Shown: positions 27,319 through 37,584 of the stretch, piece by piece
Layout: the number at the start of each line of letters is the position of its first letter
Position numbering within the stretch: position 1 is the first letter of the stretch
Origin: Pseudomonas sp. DTU12.3
GTDB lineage: Bacteria > Pseudomonadota > Gammaproteobacteria > Pseudomonadales > Pseudomonadaceae
DNA: 64,000 bases
Direction of reading: 5' to 3'
Assembly: GCF_004124275.1 (NCBI RefSeq)
Contig: NZ_CP027218.1
Location: 3,103,501-3,167,500, forward strand
Position numbers and translations under genes: made by a program
The notes under the pieces: model-generated
Database searches by the model: none
Seen by the model: only the letters and a program-made list of their open reading frames with translations
What the model was told of the DNA's origin: nothing

Positions 27319-28110
27319 TTACTTGCCGAATGTCACGTTAATGCCTGTGTACACGACGAACTGCGGCAGTCCGTCGCCTTGGCGGTCGACTGTCCACTGC
27401 GGCTCGACGAAGGCGTTGAGGATGTTGCTGCCGGACTTCCAGGCTTTGCCCACACCGAGGCCGATGGGGATGTAGTGGGTGTCGTTTTTCAGGTCGAAAG
27501 TCCAGGTGCCGGTGGAGCGCAAGTACCAGCCTTTTTCCAGGTTGTGGATGATGAACGGCTGCATCGTTGCGCTCTCGACGTGCGCGCGGTCGCTGTCGCC
27601 GGCAAACGAACTTTGGTATTGCACCAGTGCGCCGAGCAAGCCGCGCGGCGAAGCGTCGATAGCCACTGCGGCGAGGCCACCTTGCCATTTGCCAGTGCCG
27701 AGTTCGTCCTGTTCAGCCGTCGGCGCAGTGATCAGTGGGCCAATGCCTAATTGCACGCCTTCGGTTTTCAGAATGAAGATGTCGAACAGGTTCAGATCGC
27801 CGATGCCGGTGCTGTAACCGTTGTGCGGGTCGGGGCGGGTGCTGATCGGCAGGGTGGCGCGAACCAGTTGCGGTACGCCGATGAAGTCGTTCGGCGCGAT
27901 CGGCAAGGTGCCGCGCAGCAACACGTCATTGGTATGCGCGTTGCTGTCGTAAAGCCTGGGCGTGTAGTAATCCTGCAGGTTGGCACCCGGAGCGACGTTC
28001 AACGGGTTGTTGCTTTTGTTCGAATCCTCGGCGTTATCCGCTTGAGCGCTGCACGCAGCCGCCAGCGAACTCGCCAGAAACAGAGTTTTCCCCACTCGAT
28101 TGAACATCAT
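27319..28110 (-). CDS. Predicted outer-membrane beta-barrel protein, 263 aa
   Basis: Signal peptide (about residues 1-24, ending CSAQA), then a sequence dominated by amphipathic strands and glycine turns, with a C-terminal strand VVYTGINVTFGK. NPLNVAPGANLQDYYTPRLY near the N-terminus and FLRGTLP-like repeats resemble a group sometimes labelled neuromedin-U-like in pseudomonads, a name without functional meaning. It is the first gene of the long minus-strand operon; 191 bases of leader (28111-28301) separate it from the REP upstream and should hold the operon promoter, which I could not identify with confidence. Two consecutive ATG codons start the frame. Confidence 0.72.
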   Translation of the reverse strand: MMFNRVGKTLFLASSLAAACSAQADNAEDSNKSNNPLNVAPGANLQDYYTPRLYDSNAHTNDVLLRGTLPIAPNDFIGVPQLVRATLPISTRPDPHNGYSTGIGDLNLFDIFILKTEGVQLGIGPLITAPTAEQDELGTGKWQGGLAAVAIDASPRGLLGALVQYQSSFAGDSDRAHVESATMQPFIIHNLEKGWYLRSTGTWTFDLKNDTHYIPIGLGVGKAWKSGSNILNAFVEPQWTVDRQGDGLPQFVVYTGINVTFGK

Positions 28111-28300
28111 CCCCGATTCCCTGGTGGCTTATGGACAACTCGGCACTTGTCGGCCGTTACGGCGTAATCCCTTTCTTATCAAGCCTGTAGGACACGTCCG
28201 TTTGAAGCTAGCAGCTAATCGGGGGTTAGCCAGTCGAATGGATTAATTCTTTGGTTTTGTGTACGGGATCACAATCAAGTTGTGTTCACAAAAATACCCA

Positions 28301-28390
28301 TGTAGGAGCTGCCGCAGGCTGCGATCTTTTGATCTCGCCGTAGATCACAAAAACAAGATCAAAAGATCGCAGCCTGCGGCAGCTCCTACA
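28301..28390. repeat. REP-like palindrome, family B
   Basis: Arms TGTAGGAGCTGCCGCAGGCT and complement with GATCTTTTGATC inside. It lies 10 bases beyond the YCII gene stop, so it may end that transcript, and upstream of the 11-gene operon. Confidence 0.92.
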
Positions 28391-28400
28391 TGGCCATTGT

Positions 28401-28826
28401 TCAGGCGTTTTTCTTGGCCTGGTCGCGGACGCGTTCTTCTTGGGCGCGGGCTTCGGGGGTGAATTCGGCGCCGAAGTCTTCGGCGGAGAATATCTGGCGG
28501 ATTTCAATATCAGACTCGCCCGGCATCGGATTGGGGCAGCGTTTGACCCATTCGATGGCTTCTTCTTTGGATTTCACTTCCCAGATCCAGTATCCCGCCA
28601 CCAGTTCTTTGGTTTCGATGAACGGCCCGTCGATGACCGTGCGTTTGTCACCGGAGAAATGCACGCGCGCACCTTTACTGCTCGGGTGCAGGCCGTCGGC
28701 GTCGATGAGAATGCCGGCCTTGACCAGTTCTTCGTTGAAGTTGCCCATCGCGGTGATCAGTTCTTCGCTGGGCATGATGCCGGCTTCCGAATCGACGCTG
28801 GCTTTGACAAGGATCATGAATCGCAT
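28401..28826 (-). CDS. YCII-related (DGPF-domain) protein
   Basis: A 141-residue cytosolic protein. It starts MRFMILVKAS and has the DGPF motif in VIDGPFIETKELVAGYWIWE, the mark of YCII/DGPF proteins, whose ferredoxin-like fold is often found near ECF sigma factors or as stand-alone enzymes of unknown reaction. The last 30 residues are charged and helical. CGGAGT precedes ATG 28826; an upstream in-frame start at 28913 would add unrelated residues. The pentanucleotide tandem repeat at 28941 lies 115 bases upstream of the start. Confidence 0.85.
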   Translation of the reverse strand: MRFMILVKASVDSEAGIMPSEELITAMGNFNEELVKAGILIDADGLHPSSKGARVHFSGDKRTVIDGPFIETKELVAGYWIWEVKSKEEAIEWVKRCPNPMPGESDIEIRQIFSAEDFGAEFTPEARAQEERVRDQAKKNA

Positions 28827-28940
28827 GGTGGTGACTCCGTGGAATGTGGGGGATTCAATGGTTAGTCGAACGGGCCGGACTTGAATCGACAAGGTGCCTG
28901 AATAAAGATGCAAATCTGCGCTTTAACAACCATTGTCCCG

Positions 28941-28984
28941 AACGCAACGCAACGCAACGCAACGCAACGCAACGCAACGCAACG
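28941..28984. repeat. Pentanucleotide tandem repeat (AACGC)
   Basis: Eight perfect copies of AACGC in a row plus a partial ninth (AACG), in the gap between the divergent YCII and tpx genes. Copy number of such a run can change by replication slippage. Confidence 0.97.
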
Positions 28985-29003
28985 GACACGCTGCAACGAC
29001 TAC

Positions 29004-29103
29004 TGTAGGAGCTGCCGAAGGCTCGGGCCGCGATCGGACGATCTTTTGATGTTGGTTTTTAAAGGGCAAGATCAAAAGATCGCAGCCTGCGGCAGCTCCT
29101 ACA
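29004..29103. repeat. REP-like palindrome, family B, with an extended left arm
   Basis: Starts TGTAGGAGCTGCCGAAGGCT and ends in the usual complement, but the left arm carries an extra CGGGCCGCGATCGGAC-type segment before GATCTTTTGAT. The same extension is found at 39098. After it, 29104-29239 is the tpx leader; AGAAGGA at 29226 is its ribosome site. Confidence 0.88.
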
Positions 29104-29239
29104 GGGGTGTCGGGTTGTATACAATTTTTTGTTGCGTACCCCGACAATTTTCAAGCGGGGCATAGGTCGTCGGACAATTTCGTGGTTAACTTCGGCCTCT
29201 TGCATGCTTTCCAATCAAAACATCAGAAGGACTCAAGTC

Positions 29240-29740
29240 ATGGCTCAAGTCACCCTTAAAGGCAATCCGGTTCAAGTCAACGGCCAACTGCCACAAGCCG
29301 GTTCCAAGGCGCCAGCCTTTTCTCTGGTTGCCGGCAATCTGTCCGACGTCACCCTGAAAGACTTTGCCGGCAAGCGCAAAGTGCTGAACATCTTCCCAAG
29401 CGTCGACACCCCGACCTGCGCCACTTCCGTGCGTAAGTTCAACGCCCAGGCCAACGAAGTGGCCAACACGGTAGTGCTGTGCATTTCAGCTGACCTGCCG
29501 TTCGCCCAAGCACGCTTCTGCGGCGCTGAAGGCCTTGAAAACGTGCAGAACCTGTCGACCCTGCGCGGCGTCGAGTTCATCGAAAACTACGGCGTGGCCA
29601 TTGCTGACGGCCCGCTGAAAGGCCTGACCGCCCGCGCGGTAGTGGTTCTGGACGAAAACGACAACGTCCTGCACAGCGAACTGGTCAAGGAAATCGCTGA
29701 AGAACCAAACTACGATGCAGCCCTCGCTGTGTTGAAATAA
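29240..29740 (+). CDS. tpx: Thiol peroxidase
   Basis: A 166-residue atypical 2-Cys peroxiredoxin that reduces hydrogen peroxide and organic peroxides with thioredoxin as donor. The peroxidatic Cys60 is in [11 protein letters not shown] and the resolving Cys94 in ARFCGAEG, matching the spacing in E. coli Tpx. Length and start ([15 protein letters not shown]) are those of the family. The Tpx product lacks a signal peptide, though E. coli Tpx was once thought periplasmic. AGAAGGA precedes ATG 29240. A strong hairpin terminator follows the stop, so tpx is monocistronic. Confidence 0.95.
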   Translation: MAQVTLKGNPVQVNGQLPQAGSKAPAFSLVAGNLSDVTLKDFAGKRKVLNIFPSVDTPTCATSVRKFNAQANEVANTVVLCISADLPFAQARFCGAEGLENVQNLSTLRGVEFIENYGVAIADGPLKGLTARAVVVLDENDNVLHSELVKEIAEEPNYDAALAVLK

Positions 29741-29770
29741 GTGTTCTGAAACAAACGCTTTACAATTGTT

Positions 29771-29798
29771 AACGGCCTGGCCCTGTCCAGGCCGTTTT
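29771..29798 (+). terminator. Rho-independent terminator of tpx
   Basis: GC-rich stem AACGGCCTGG / CCAGGCCGTT with a six-base loop, followed by TTTTC, about 30 bases after the tpx stop. Confidence 0.88.
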
Positions 29799-29928
29799 CA
29801 TTTGTGTATCAGTGTTTTGCCTCACACCTTGAAACGTAAGTTGAAGGTAAATTGCCGGTAAAGCTGCTTTGCTTAATCGTCACCAGTGCTTATCGTTCAG
29901 CCTCCCGTAAAAGAAGCCCACGCGCCCA

Positions 29929-31236
29929 ATGGTTAATCACTCCATGCAATCGTCCCCCCGCAACTCCCGTCGCTGGCTGATCAGCCTGCTTGTCTTGTTG
30001 GTTATCGCCGTGCTGTGCTGGAAATTCTGGCCTGCCGGCTCGGCCCACAAGGAGGGCGCCGAGAAAGCGGCCGCTGGGCACGCCGGGCGTTCGGGGATGA
30101 TGCGGCCGGGCTTCGGTGGCGGCACCGGACCGATTCCGGTGCGCGTGGCGCCGGCAGTCACCGGTGACTTCCCGCTGTATTACAAGGCGTTGGGCACGGT
30201 TACGGCGCTCAATACCATCAACGTGCGCAGCCGGGTTGGCGGCGAATTGATGAAAATCAATTTCGAAGAAGGGCAGATGGTCAAGGCCGGCGACCTGCTG
30301 GCAGAGATCGACCCACGTCCTTACCAGAATGCCTTGCTGCAGGCGGAAGGCACGCTGTTGCAGAATCAGGCGCAACTGAAAAACGCTCAGGTCGATGTCG
30401 AGCGGTATCGCGGCCTGTTCAAGGAAGACAGCATCGCCAAGCAGACGCTGGACACCGCCGAAGCGCTGGTCGGCCAGTATCTGGGCACGGTCAAGACCAA
30501 TCAGGCGGCGGTCAACGACGCCAAGCTCAATCTCGAATTCACCAAAATCCGCGCGCCGATTGCCGGTCGCGTCGGCCTGCGTCAGCTTGATGTCGGCAAC
30601 CTGGTGGCGGCCAACGACACCACGTTCCTCGCGGTGATCACCCAGACGCAACCGATCAGCGTCGCGTTCACCCTGCCGGAAAACAGCCTCGAAACCGTGC
30701 TCGCCCGCTATCGCAGCGGCGCCAAACTGCCGGCCGAAGCGTGGGATCGCGGCGATAGCAAACTGCAAGCCACTGGCGTGCTGCAAAGCCTCGACAACCA
30801 GATCGACGTCGCCACCGGCACCCTGAAATTCAAGGCGCGTTACGAAAACCGTGACCAGTCGCTGTTCCCCAACCAGTTCGTCAACGTGCACTTGCTCGCC
30901 GACACCCTCAAGGGCGTGGTGCTGGCACCGTCGGCAGCCATCCAGTTCGGCACCAATGGCACCTTTGTCTACGCGATGGACGGCGACAAGAAGGTCACTA
31001 TCCGCCAGTTGAAGATTGGCGCGAGCGACGGTTCAAATACTGTGGTCACCGAAGGCCTGTCCGCAGGCGACCGCGTAGTCCTCGAAGGCACCGACCGCCT
31101 GAAGGAAGGCAGCGAAGTGGAAGTGGTCAACGACAGCAATCAGGTGCCGACCACGCCGACCGAACATCTGCAAGGCAAATCCGCCGCCAACGCCCCGGAC
31201 GCTGCTGTCACTGACAAGGCCAAGAAGGGCGCATGA
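29929..31236 (+). CDS. muxA: RND efflux periplasmic adaptor, MuxA/MdtA type
   Basis: A 435-residue membrane-fusion protein that bridges the inner-membrane RND pumps and the outer-membrane channel. An N-terminal hydrophobic anchor ([16 protein letters not shown]) is followed by a Gly-rich linker. The lipoyl half-motifs ([20 protein letters not shown] and [19 protein letters not shown]) flank an alpha-helical hairpin ([20 protein letters not shown]). Beta-barrel and membrane-proximal parts follow. The C-terminal tail is rich in Lys and Ala. The stop overlaps the muxB start (ATGA). The gene order A-B-C-outer-membrane factor equals muxABC-opmB of P. aeruginosa, the counterpart of E. coli mdtABC. 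The 190 bases upstream hold no evident regulator gene. ATG 29944 is an alternative start. Confidence 0.9.
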   Translation: MVNHSMQSSPRNSRRWLISLLVLLVIAVLCWKFWPAGSAHKEGAEKAAAGHAGRSGMMRPGFGGGTGPIPVRVAPAVTGDFPLYYKALGTVTALNTINVRSRVGGELMKINFEEGQMVKAGDLLAEIDPRPYQNALLQAEGTLLQNQAQLKNAQVDVERYRGLFKEDSIAKQTLDTAEALVGQYLGTVKTNQAAVNDAKLNLEFTKIRAPIAGRVGLRQLDVGNLVAANDTTFLAVITQTQPISVAFTLPENSLETVLARYRSGAKLPAEAWDRGDSKLQATGVLQSLDNQIDVATGTLKFKARYENRDQSLFPNQFVNVHLLADTLKGVVLAPSAAIQFGTNGTFVYAMDGDKKVTIRQLKIGASDGSNTVVTEGLSAGDRVVLEGTDRLKEGSEVEVVNDSNQVPTTPTEHLQGKSAANAPDAAVTDKAKKGA

Positions 31237-34200
31237 ACATTTCGCGGCTGTTCATTCTCCGTCCGGTAGCCACTACCCTGAGCATGCTGGCCATTGTGCT
31301 GGCCGGTCTGATCGCTTATCGCCTGTTGCCGGTGTCGGCCTTGCCTCAGGTCGATTACCCGACCATCCGCGTCATGACGCTGTACCCCGGCGCCAGCCCG
31401 GATGTGATGACCAGCGCGGTCACGGCGCCGCTTGAGCGCCAGTTCGGCCAGATGCCCGGCCTGACGCAAATGGCCTCGACCAGCTCCGGCGGCGCTTCGG
31501 TGCTGACCCTGCGTTTCAGCCTCGACATCAACATGGATGTCGCCGAGCAACAGGTGCAAGCGGCGATCAACGCGGCGACCAATCTGCTGCCCACCGACCT
31601 GCCGGCGCCACCGGTGTACAACAAGGTCAACCCGGCGGACACCCCGGTGCTGACCCTGGCCATCACTTCGAAAACCATGTTGCTGCCCAAGCTCAACGAC
31701 CTGGTCGATACGCGCATGGCGCAGAAGATCGCCCAGATCAGCGGCGTCGGCATGGTCAGCATTGCCGGCGGCCAACGCCAGGCGGTGCGGATCAAGGTCA
31801 ACCCAGAGGCACTGGCGGCCAACAGCCTGAACCTGTCGGATGTGCGCACGCTGATCAGTGCCTCCAACGTCAACCAGCCAAAAGGCAACTTTGACGGCCC
31901 GACCCGGGTGTCGATGCTCGATGCCAACGACCAGCTGACCTCACCCAAGGATTACGCCAACCTGATCCTTGCCTACAAGAACGGCGCGCCGTTGCGGCTC
32001 AAGGACGTTGCGGAAATCGTCGACGGCGCCGAAAACGAACGCCTCGCCGCGTGGGCCAACCAGAATCAGGCGGTATTGCTGAATATCCAGCGTCAGCCGG
32101 GCGCCAACGTCATCGAAGTGGTCGACCGCATCAAGGCGCTGCTGCCGAGCATCACCGATAACTTGCCGGCCGGCCTCGATGTCACGGTGCTGACTGACCG
32201 CACCCAGACCATCCGCGCCTCGGTCACCGATGTGCAGCATGAATTGCTGATCGCCATCGCACTGGTGGTGATGGTGACGTTCCTGTTTCTGCGCCGCGCC
32301 AGTGCGACGATCATTCCGTCGGTGGCTGTGCCGCTGTCGTTGATCGGTACCTTCGGGGTGATGTACCTGGCGGGGTTCTCGGTCAACAACCTGACCTTGA
32401 TGGCGCTGACCATCGCCACCGGTTTTGTCGTCGACGATGCGATCGTGATGCTGGAAAACATCGCGCGCTTCATCGAAGAAGGCGACAGCCCGATGCAGGC
32501 CGCGCTCAAGGGCGCGAAACAGATTGGCTTCACCCTGATTTCCCTGACCCTGTCGCTGATCGCGGTGCTGATTCCGCTGCTGTTCATGGCGGATGTGGTC
32601 GGGCGGTTGTTTCGCGAATTCGCCATCACCCTGGCCGTGGCAATCCTGATTTCGCTGGTGGTCTCGCTGACCCTGACGCCGATGATGTGCGCGCGTCTGC
32701 TCAAGCGTGAGCCGGAGGTTCATGAACAGGGCCGTTTCTACCGCGCCAGCGGTGCGGTCATCGACTGGATGATCGCTGCTTACGGGCGCAAGTTGCAGTG
32801 GGTGCTCAAGCATCAGCCGCTGACATTGCTGGTCGCTATCGGCACACTCGCACTGACGGTTGTCCTTTATATGGTGGTGCCGAAAGGCTTCTTCCCGGTG
32901 CAGGACACCGGGGTGATCCAGGGCATTTCCGAAGCGCCGCAGTCGATTTCCTTCGCGGCGATGGGCGACCGTCAGCAGGAACTGGCGAAGATCATTCTCG
33001 AAGACCCGGCCGTGCAAAGCCTGTCGTCCTACATCGGTGTCGACGGCGACAACGCCACGCTCAACAGCGGCCGTTTGCTGATCAATCTCAAGCCGCATGG
33101 CCAGCGTGACCTGACCGCTACCGAGGTAATCGCGCGCTTGCAACCGCAAGTGGACAAACTGGTCGGCATTCGCCTGTTCATGCAGCCGGTACAGGACCTG
33201 ACCATCGAGGATCGGGTCAGCCGCACCCAGTACCAGTTCAGCATGTCGTCACCGGATTCCGAGCTGCTCAGCCAGTGGAGCGGGCGTCTGGTCGAGGCAC
33301 TGGCGCAGCGTCCGGAACTGACCGACGTTGCCAGCGATTTGCAGGACAAGGGCTTGCAGGTTTATCTGGTGATCGATCGCGATGCCGCCTCACGCCTCGG
33401 CGTGTCGGTGGCGAACATCACCGATGCGCTGTACGACGCCTTCGGTCAGCGGCAGATTTCGACCATTTACACCCAGGCCAGCCAGTACCGCGTGGTGTTG
33501 CAAGCGCAGGCCGGGGAGAAGATCGGTCCGCAGGCGCTGGATCAGATTCATGTGAAGACCACTGACGGCGCACAGGTGCGCCTGTCGAGCCTGGCCCATG
33601 TCGAGGAGCGTCAGGCGCAACTGGCCATCACTCACATCGACCAGTTCCCGGCAGTGATGATGTCGTTCAACCTTGCGCCCGGCGTCGCGCTGGGGCACGC
33701 GGTGGACATCATCGAGCAGGTGCAGAAGGACATCGGCATGCCGGTGGGCGTGCAAACCCAGTTCCAGGGTGCAGCCGAAGCGTTCCAGGCTTCGCTGTCG
33801 AGTACCTTGCTGCTGATTCTCGCGGCAGTGGTGACCATGTACATCGTGCTGGGCGTGCTGTACGAGAGCTACATCCATCCGATCACCATTCTCTCGACGT
33901 TGCCGTCGGCGGCGGTCGGTGCCTTGCTGGCGTTGCTGCTCAGTGGCAACGATCTGGGGATGATCGCGATCATCGGCATCATTCTGCTGATCGGTATCGT
34001 CAAGAAAAACGCGATCATGATGATCGACTTCGCCCTCGACGCCGAGCGCACGCAAGGCATGGCGCCTGAACAGGCGATCTATCAGGCGGCACTGCTGCGT
34101 TTCCGGCCGATCCTGATGACCACGCTGGCCGCGTTGTTCGGCGCGGTGCCGTTGATGCTCGCCACCGGTTCAGGCGCCGAGTTGCGTCAACCGTTGGGTC

Positions 34201-34334
34201 TGGTGATGGTCGGCGGCTTGCTGGTGAGCCAGGTGCTGACGCTGTTCACCACCCCGGTGATCTACCTGTATTTCGACCGTCTCGGCCGACGCTTCGGCAA
34301 AACCAATGTCGACGCCGGAGAGGTGTCGGTATGA
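31233..34334 (+). CDS. muxB: RND efflux transporter subunit MuxB
   Basis: A 1033-residue proton-driven pump subunit with 12 expected membrane helices and two large periplasmic loops. It begins [20 protein letters not shown], typical of RND proteins. The transmembrane Asp pair needed for proton transfer is in [16 protein letters not shown]. The second-half helix signature [20 protein letters not shown] is also present. In the MdtBC/MuxBC type, two different RND proteins form a heterotrimer, so it needs MuxC. Translation is coupled to muxA. Its stop is followed by a REP and then muxC. Confidence 0.93.
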   Translation: MNISRLFILRPVATTLSMLAIVLAGLIAYRLLPVSALPQVDYPTIRVMTLYPGASPDVMTSAVTAPLERQFGQMPGLTQMASTSSGGASVLTLRFSLDINMDVAEQQVQAAINAATNLLPTDLPAPPVYNKVNPADTPVLTLAITSKTMLLPKLNDLVDTRMAQKIAQISGVGMVSIAGGQRQAVRIKVNPEALAANSLNLSDVRTLISASNVNQPKGNFDGPTRVSMLDANDQLTSPKDYANLILAYKNGAPLRLKDVAEIVDGAENERLAAWANQNQAVLLNIQRQPGANVIEVVDRIKALLPSITDNLPAGLDVTVLTDRTQTIRASVTDVQHELLIAIALVVMVTFLFLRRASATIIPSVAVPLSLIGTFGVMYLAGFSVNNLTLMALTIATGFVVDDAIVMLENIARFIEEGDSPMQAALKGAKQIGFTLISLTLSLIAVLIPLLFMADVVGRLFREFAITLAVAILISLVVSLTLTPMMCARLLKREPEVHEQGRFYRASGAVIDWMIAAYGRKLQWVLKHQPLTLLVAIGTLALTVVLYMVVPKGFFPVQDTGVIQGISEAPQSISFAAMGDRQQELAKIILEDPAVQSLSSYIGVDGDNATLNSGRLLINLKPHGQRDLTATEVIARLQPQVDKLVGIRLFMQPVQDLTIEDRVSRTQYQFSMSSPDSELLSQWSGRLVEALAQRPELTDVASDLQDKGLQVYLVIDRDAASRLGVSVANITDALYDAFGQRQISTIYTQASQYRVVLQAQAGEKIGPQALDQIHVKTTDGAQVRLSSLAHVEERQAQLAITHIDQFPAVMMSFNLAPGVALGHAVDIIEQVQKDIGMPVGVQTQFQGAAEAFQASLSSTLLLILAAVVTMYIVLGVLYESYIHPITILSTLPSAAVGALLALLLSGNDLGMIAIIGIILLIGIVKKNAIMMIDFALDAERTQGMAPEQAIYQAALLRFRPILMTTLAALFGAVPLMLATGSGAELRQPLGLVMVGGLLVSQVLTLFTTPVIYLYFDRLGRRFGKTNVDAGEVSV

Positions 34335-34354
34335 CTGTCCTTACACTTACCCCT

Positions 34355-34444
34355 TGTGGGAGCGGGCTTGCTCACGAAAACGGAGTATCAGCCACTACAT
34401 CTATTGGATGTGCCGGCCTTTTCGCGAGCAAGCCGGCTCCCACA
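34355..34444. repeat. REP-like palindrome, family A variant, between muxB and muxC
   Basis: Arms TGTGGGAGCGGGCTTGCTCA and near-complement with a central loop. It occupies most of the 142 bases separating two genes that otherwise belong to a tightly overlapping operon. Confidence 0.92.
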
Positions 34445-34476
34445 GGAGTGTGGTGTGACGTTGGGGATTGCGTTCG

Positions 34477-37400
34477 ATGAACCTGTCCGGTCCTTTCATC
34501 AAGCGTCCGGTCGCAACGATGCTGCTGAGCCTGGCGATCATGCTGCTGGGCGGTGTCAGCTTCGGCTTGTTGCCAGTGGCGCCACTGCCGCAAATGGACT
34601 TCCCGGTGATCGTCGTGCAGGCGAGCCTGCCCGGTGCCAGCCCCGAGGTCATGGCGTCTACCGTGGCGACGCCGCTGGAGCGCTCGTTCGGCGCGATTGC
34701 TGGCGTCAACACCATGAGCAGTCGTTCCAGCCAGGGCTCGACCCGGGTCATTCTGCAATTCGACCTCGATCGCGACATCAATGGCGCGGCGCGCGAAGTA
34801 CAGGCGGCGATCAACGCCTCGCGCAACCTGTTGCCCAGCGGCATGCGCAGCATGCCGACCTACAAGAAGGTCAACCCGTCGCAGGCACCGATCATGGTGT
34901 TGTCGTTGACATCGGACGTGCTGGAAAAAGGCCAGCTCTACGATTTGGCCTCGACCATCCTGTCGCAGAGCCTGTCGCAGGTGCAGGGTGTCGGTGAAGT
35001 GCAGATCGGCGGCAGTTCGCTGCCGGCGGTGCGCATCGAACTCGAACCGCAGGCACTCAACCAGTACGGCGTGGCACTCGATGACGTGCGCAAGACCATC
35101 GCCGATGCCAACGTACGCCGGCCCAAAGGCTCGGTCGAGGACGGTCAGCGTCTGTGGCAGATTCAGGCCAACGATCAACTGGAAAAAGCCAAAGATTACG
35201 AATCGCTGATCATCCACTACGCCGACGGTGCCGCGCTGCGCCTGAAGGACGTGGCCAAGGTCAGCGATGGCGTCGAAGACCGCTACAACAGCGGGTTCTT
35301 CAACGATGACGCGGCGGTGCTGCTGGTGATCAACCGCCAGGCCGGGGCCAACATCATCGAGACGGTCAACGATATCAAGGCGCAACTGCCGGCACTGCAG
35401 GCCGTGCTGCCAGCCAGCGTCAAACTCAACCTGGCGATGGACCGCTCGCCGGTGATCAAAGCCACGTTGCATGAAGCCGAGATGACCCTGCTGATTGCCG
35501 TGGCGCTGGTGATCCTCGTGGTGTTCCTGTTCCTCGGTAACTTCCGCGCCTCGCTGATTCCGACGCTGGCGGTGCCGGTGTCGCTGGTCGGCACCTTTGC
35601 GGTGATGTACCTCTACGGATTCTCGCTGAACAATCTGTCGTTGATGGCACTGATTCTGGCCACCGGGCTGGTGGTCGACGACGCCATCGTGGTGCTGGAG
35701 AACATTTCCCGGCACATCGACGAAGGCGTCAAACCGATGCAGGCCGCGTACCTCGGGGCCAAGGAAGTCGGGTTTACCTTGCTGTCGATGAACGTATCGC
35801 TGGTGGCCGTGTTCCTGTCGATCCTGTTCATGGGCGGGATCGTCGAAAGCCTGTTCCGTGAATTCTCGATTACGTTGGCGGCGGCGATTGTGGTGTCGCT
35901 GGTGGTCTCGCTGACGCTGACACCGATGCTGTGCGCGCGCTGGCTCAAGCCGCACACGCCGGGGCAGGAAAACCGTCTGCAACGCTGGAGCCGGCGGACC
36001 AACGACTGGATGGTCGGCAAGTACGCGACCAGCCTCGATTGGGTTCTGCGTCACCGGCGCCTGACATTGCTCAGTCTGCTGATCACCGTGGGCGTGAACG
36101 TCGCGTTGTACGTGGTCGTGCCGAAAACCTTCATGCCGCAGCAGGACACCGGCCAGTTGATCGGTTTCGTGCGCGGCGATGACGGTCTGTCGTTCAGCGT
36201 GATGCAGCCGAAAATGGAGATCTTTCGTCGCGCCGTGCTCAAGGATGATGCGGTGGAAAGCGTCGCCGGCTTCATCGGCGGCACCAACGGCACCAACAAC
36301 GCCTTCATGCTCGTACGTTTGAAACCGATCAAGGATCGCCAGTTGTCGGCGCAGAAAGTCATCGAACGCCTGCGCAAGGAAATGCCCAAGGTCGCCGGTG
36401 CGCAACTGATGTTGATGGCGGATCAGGATCTGCAGTTCGGCGGCGGTCGCGAGCAGACCACGTCGCAATACAGCTACATCCTGCAAAGCGCTGACCTCGG
36501 TTCGCTGCGCGAGTGGTATCCGAAAGTGGTCGCCGCGTTGCGTGCGCTACCCGAGTTGACGGCCATCGACGCCCGCGAAGGCAAGGGCGCGCAGCAGGTG
36601 ACGCTGATTGTCGACCGCGATCAGGCGAAACGCCTGGGCGTCGACATGGACATGGTCACCGCCGTGCTCAATAACGCCTACAGCCAGCGGCAGATTTCGA
36701 CGATCTACGACAGCCTCAACCAGTATCAGGTGGTGATGGAGGTCGCCCCGAAATATGCCCAGGACCCGGTGACGCTCAAGCAGGTACAAGTGATCACGGC
36801 GGACGGCGCGCGCGTGCCGTTGTCGACCTTCGCTCACTACGAAAACAGCCTGGAAGACGACCGCGTCAGCCACGAAGGGCAGTTCGCCTCGGAAGACATT
36901 TCCTTCGACATGGCCGAAGGCGTGACCGTGGAGCAGGGCAGTGCCGCCATTGAGCGGGCGATTGCCAAGCTCGGTTTGCCGGAAGATGTCATTGCGAAAA
37001 TGGCCGGCACCGCCGACGCGTTTGCCGCTACGCAGAAAAGTCAGCCGTTCATGATTCTCGGCGCGTTGCTGGCGGTGTACCTGGTGCTGGGTGTGCTGTA
37101 TGAAAGCTACATTCACCCGCTGACGATTCTCTCGACCCTGCCGTCGGCCGGGGTCGGTGCGCTGCTGTCGATCTATGCGCTGGGTGGCGAGTTCAGCCTG
37201 ATTTCCCTGCTCGGCCTGTTCCTGCTGATCGGTGTGGTGAAGAAAAACGCCATTCTGATGATCGACCTCGCATTGCAACTGGAGCGCCATCAGGGCATGA
37301 CGCCACTGGAGTCGATTCGCAGCGCTTGCCTGCAGCGTCTGCGGCCGATCCTGATGACCACATTGGCGGCGATTCTCGGTGCCTTGCCATTGCTGCTGAG

Positions 37401-37584
37401 CCGGGCCGAAGGCGCGGAAATGCGCCAGCCGCTGGGCCTGACCATCATCGGCGGGTTGATCTTCAGCCAGGTGCTGACTCTTTACACCACTCCGGTGGTT
37501 TACCTCTATCTCGACAAGCTGCGCCATCGTTTCAATAAATGGCGTGGCGTGCGTACTGACGCCGCTCTGGAAACTCCGCTATGA
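34477..37584 (+). CDS. muxC: RND efflux transporter subunit MuxC
   Basis: A 1035-residue RND pump subunit, partner of MuxB. It starts MNLSGPFIKRPVATMLLSLA, and carries the Asp pair in ATGLVVDDAIVVLENI and the signature LLGLFLLIGVVKKNAILMID. It is homologous to MuxB along the full length but clearly a distinct paralogue. GGGGAT precedes ATG 34477; an in-frame TTG at 34468 is less likely. The stop overlaps the opmB start by 4 bases. In P. aeruginosa this pump exports novobiocin, macrolides and related drugs when expressed; the local expression state cannot be judged. Confidence 0.93.
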   Translation: MNLSGPFIKRPVATMLLSLAIMLLGGVSFGLLPVAPLPQMDFPVIVVQASLPGASPEVMASTVATPLERSFGAIAGVNTMSSRSSQGSTRVILQFDLDRDINGAAREVQAAINASRNLLPSGMRSMPTYKKVNPSQAPIMVLSLTSDVLEKGQLYDLASTILSQSLSQVQGVGEVQIGGSSLPAVRIELEPQALNQYGVALDDVRKTIADANVRRPKGSVEDGQRLWQIQANDQLEKAKDYESLIIHYADGAALRLKDVAKVSDGVEDRYNSGFFNDDAAVLLVINRQAGANIIETVNDIKAQLPALQAVLPASVKLNLAMDRSPVIKATLHEAEMTLLIAVALVILVVFLFLGNFRASLIPTLAVPVSLVGTFAVMYLYGFSLNNLSLMALILATGLVVDDAIVVLENISRHIDEGVKPMQAAYLGAKEVGFTLLSMNVSLVAVFLSILFMGGIVESLFREFSITLAAAIVVSLVVSLTLTPMLCARWLKPHTPGQENRLQRWSRRTNDWMVGKYATSLDWVLRHRRLTLLSLLITVGVNVALYVVVPKTFMPQQDTGQLIGFVRGDDGLSFSVMQPKMEIFRRAVLKDDAVESVAGFIGGTNGTNNAFMLVRLKPIKDRQLSAQKVIERLRKEMPKVAGAQLMLMADQDLQFGGGREQTTSQYSYILQSADLGSLREWYPKVVAALRALPELTAIDAREGKGAQQVTLIVDRDQAKRLGVDMDMVTAVLNNAYSQRQISTIYDSLNQYQVVMEVAPKYAQDPVTLKQVQVITADGARVPLSTFAHYENSLEDDRVSHEGQFASEDISFDMAEGVTVEQGSAAIERAIAKLGLPEDVIAKMAGTADAFAATQKSQPFMILGALLAVYLVLGVLYESYIHPLTILSTLPSAGVGALLSIYALGGEFSLISLLGLFLLIGVVKKNAILMIDLALQLERHQGMTPLESIRSACLQRLRPILMTTLAAILGALPLLLSRAEGAEMRQPLGLTIIGGLIFSQVLTLYTTPVVYLYLDKLRHRFNKWRGVRTDAALETPL

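Noticed and set aside
28941..28984. AACGC run considered as a CRISPR or coding repeat
   Set aside because: There are no spacers, so it is not CRISPR; the short frames across it have no ribosome site or plausible protein.
34372..36486. 704-codon open frame antisense to muxC
   Set aside because: It mirrors the muxC frame, is rich in His, Arg and Gln as expected of a shadow in high-GC DNA, lacks a ribosome site and runs through a REP.
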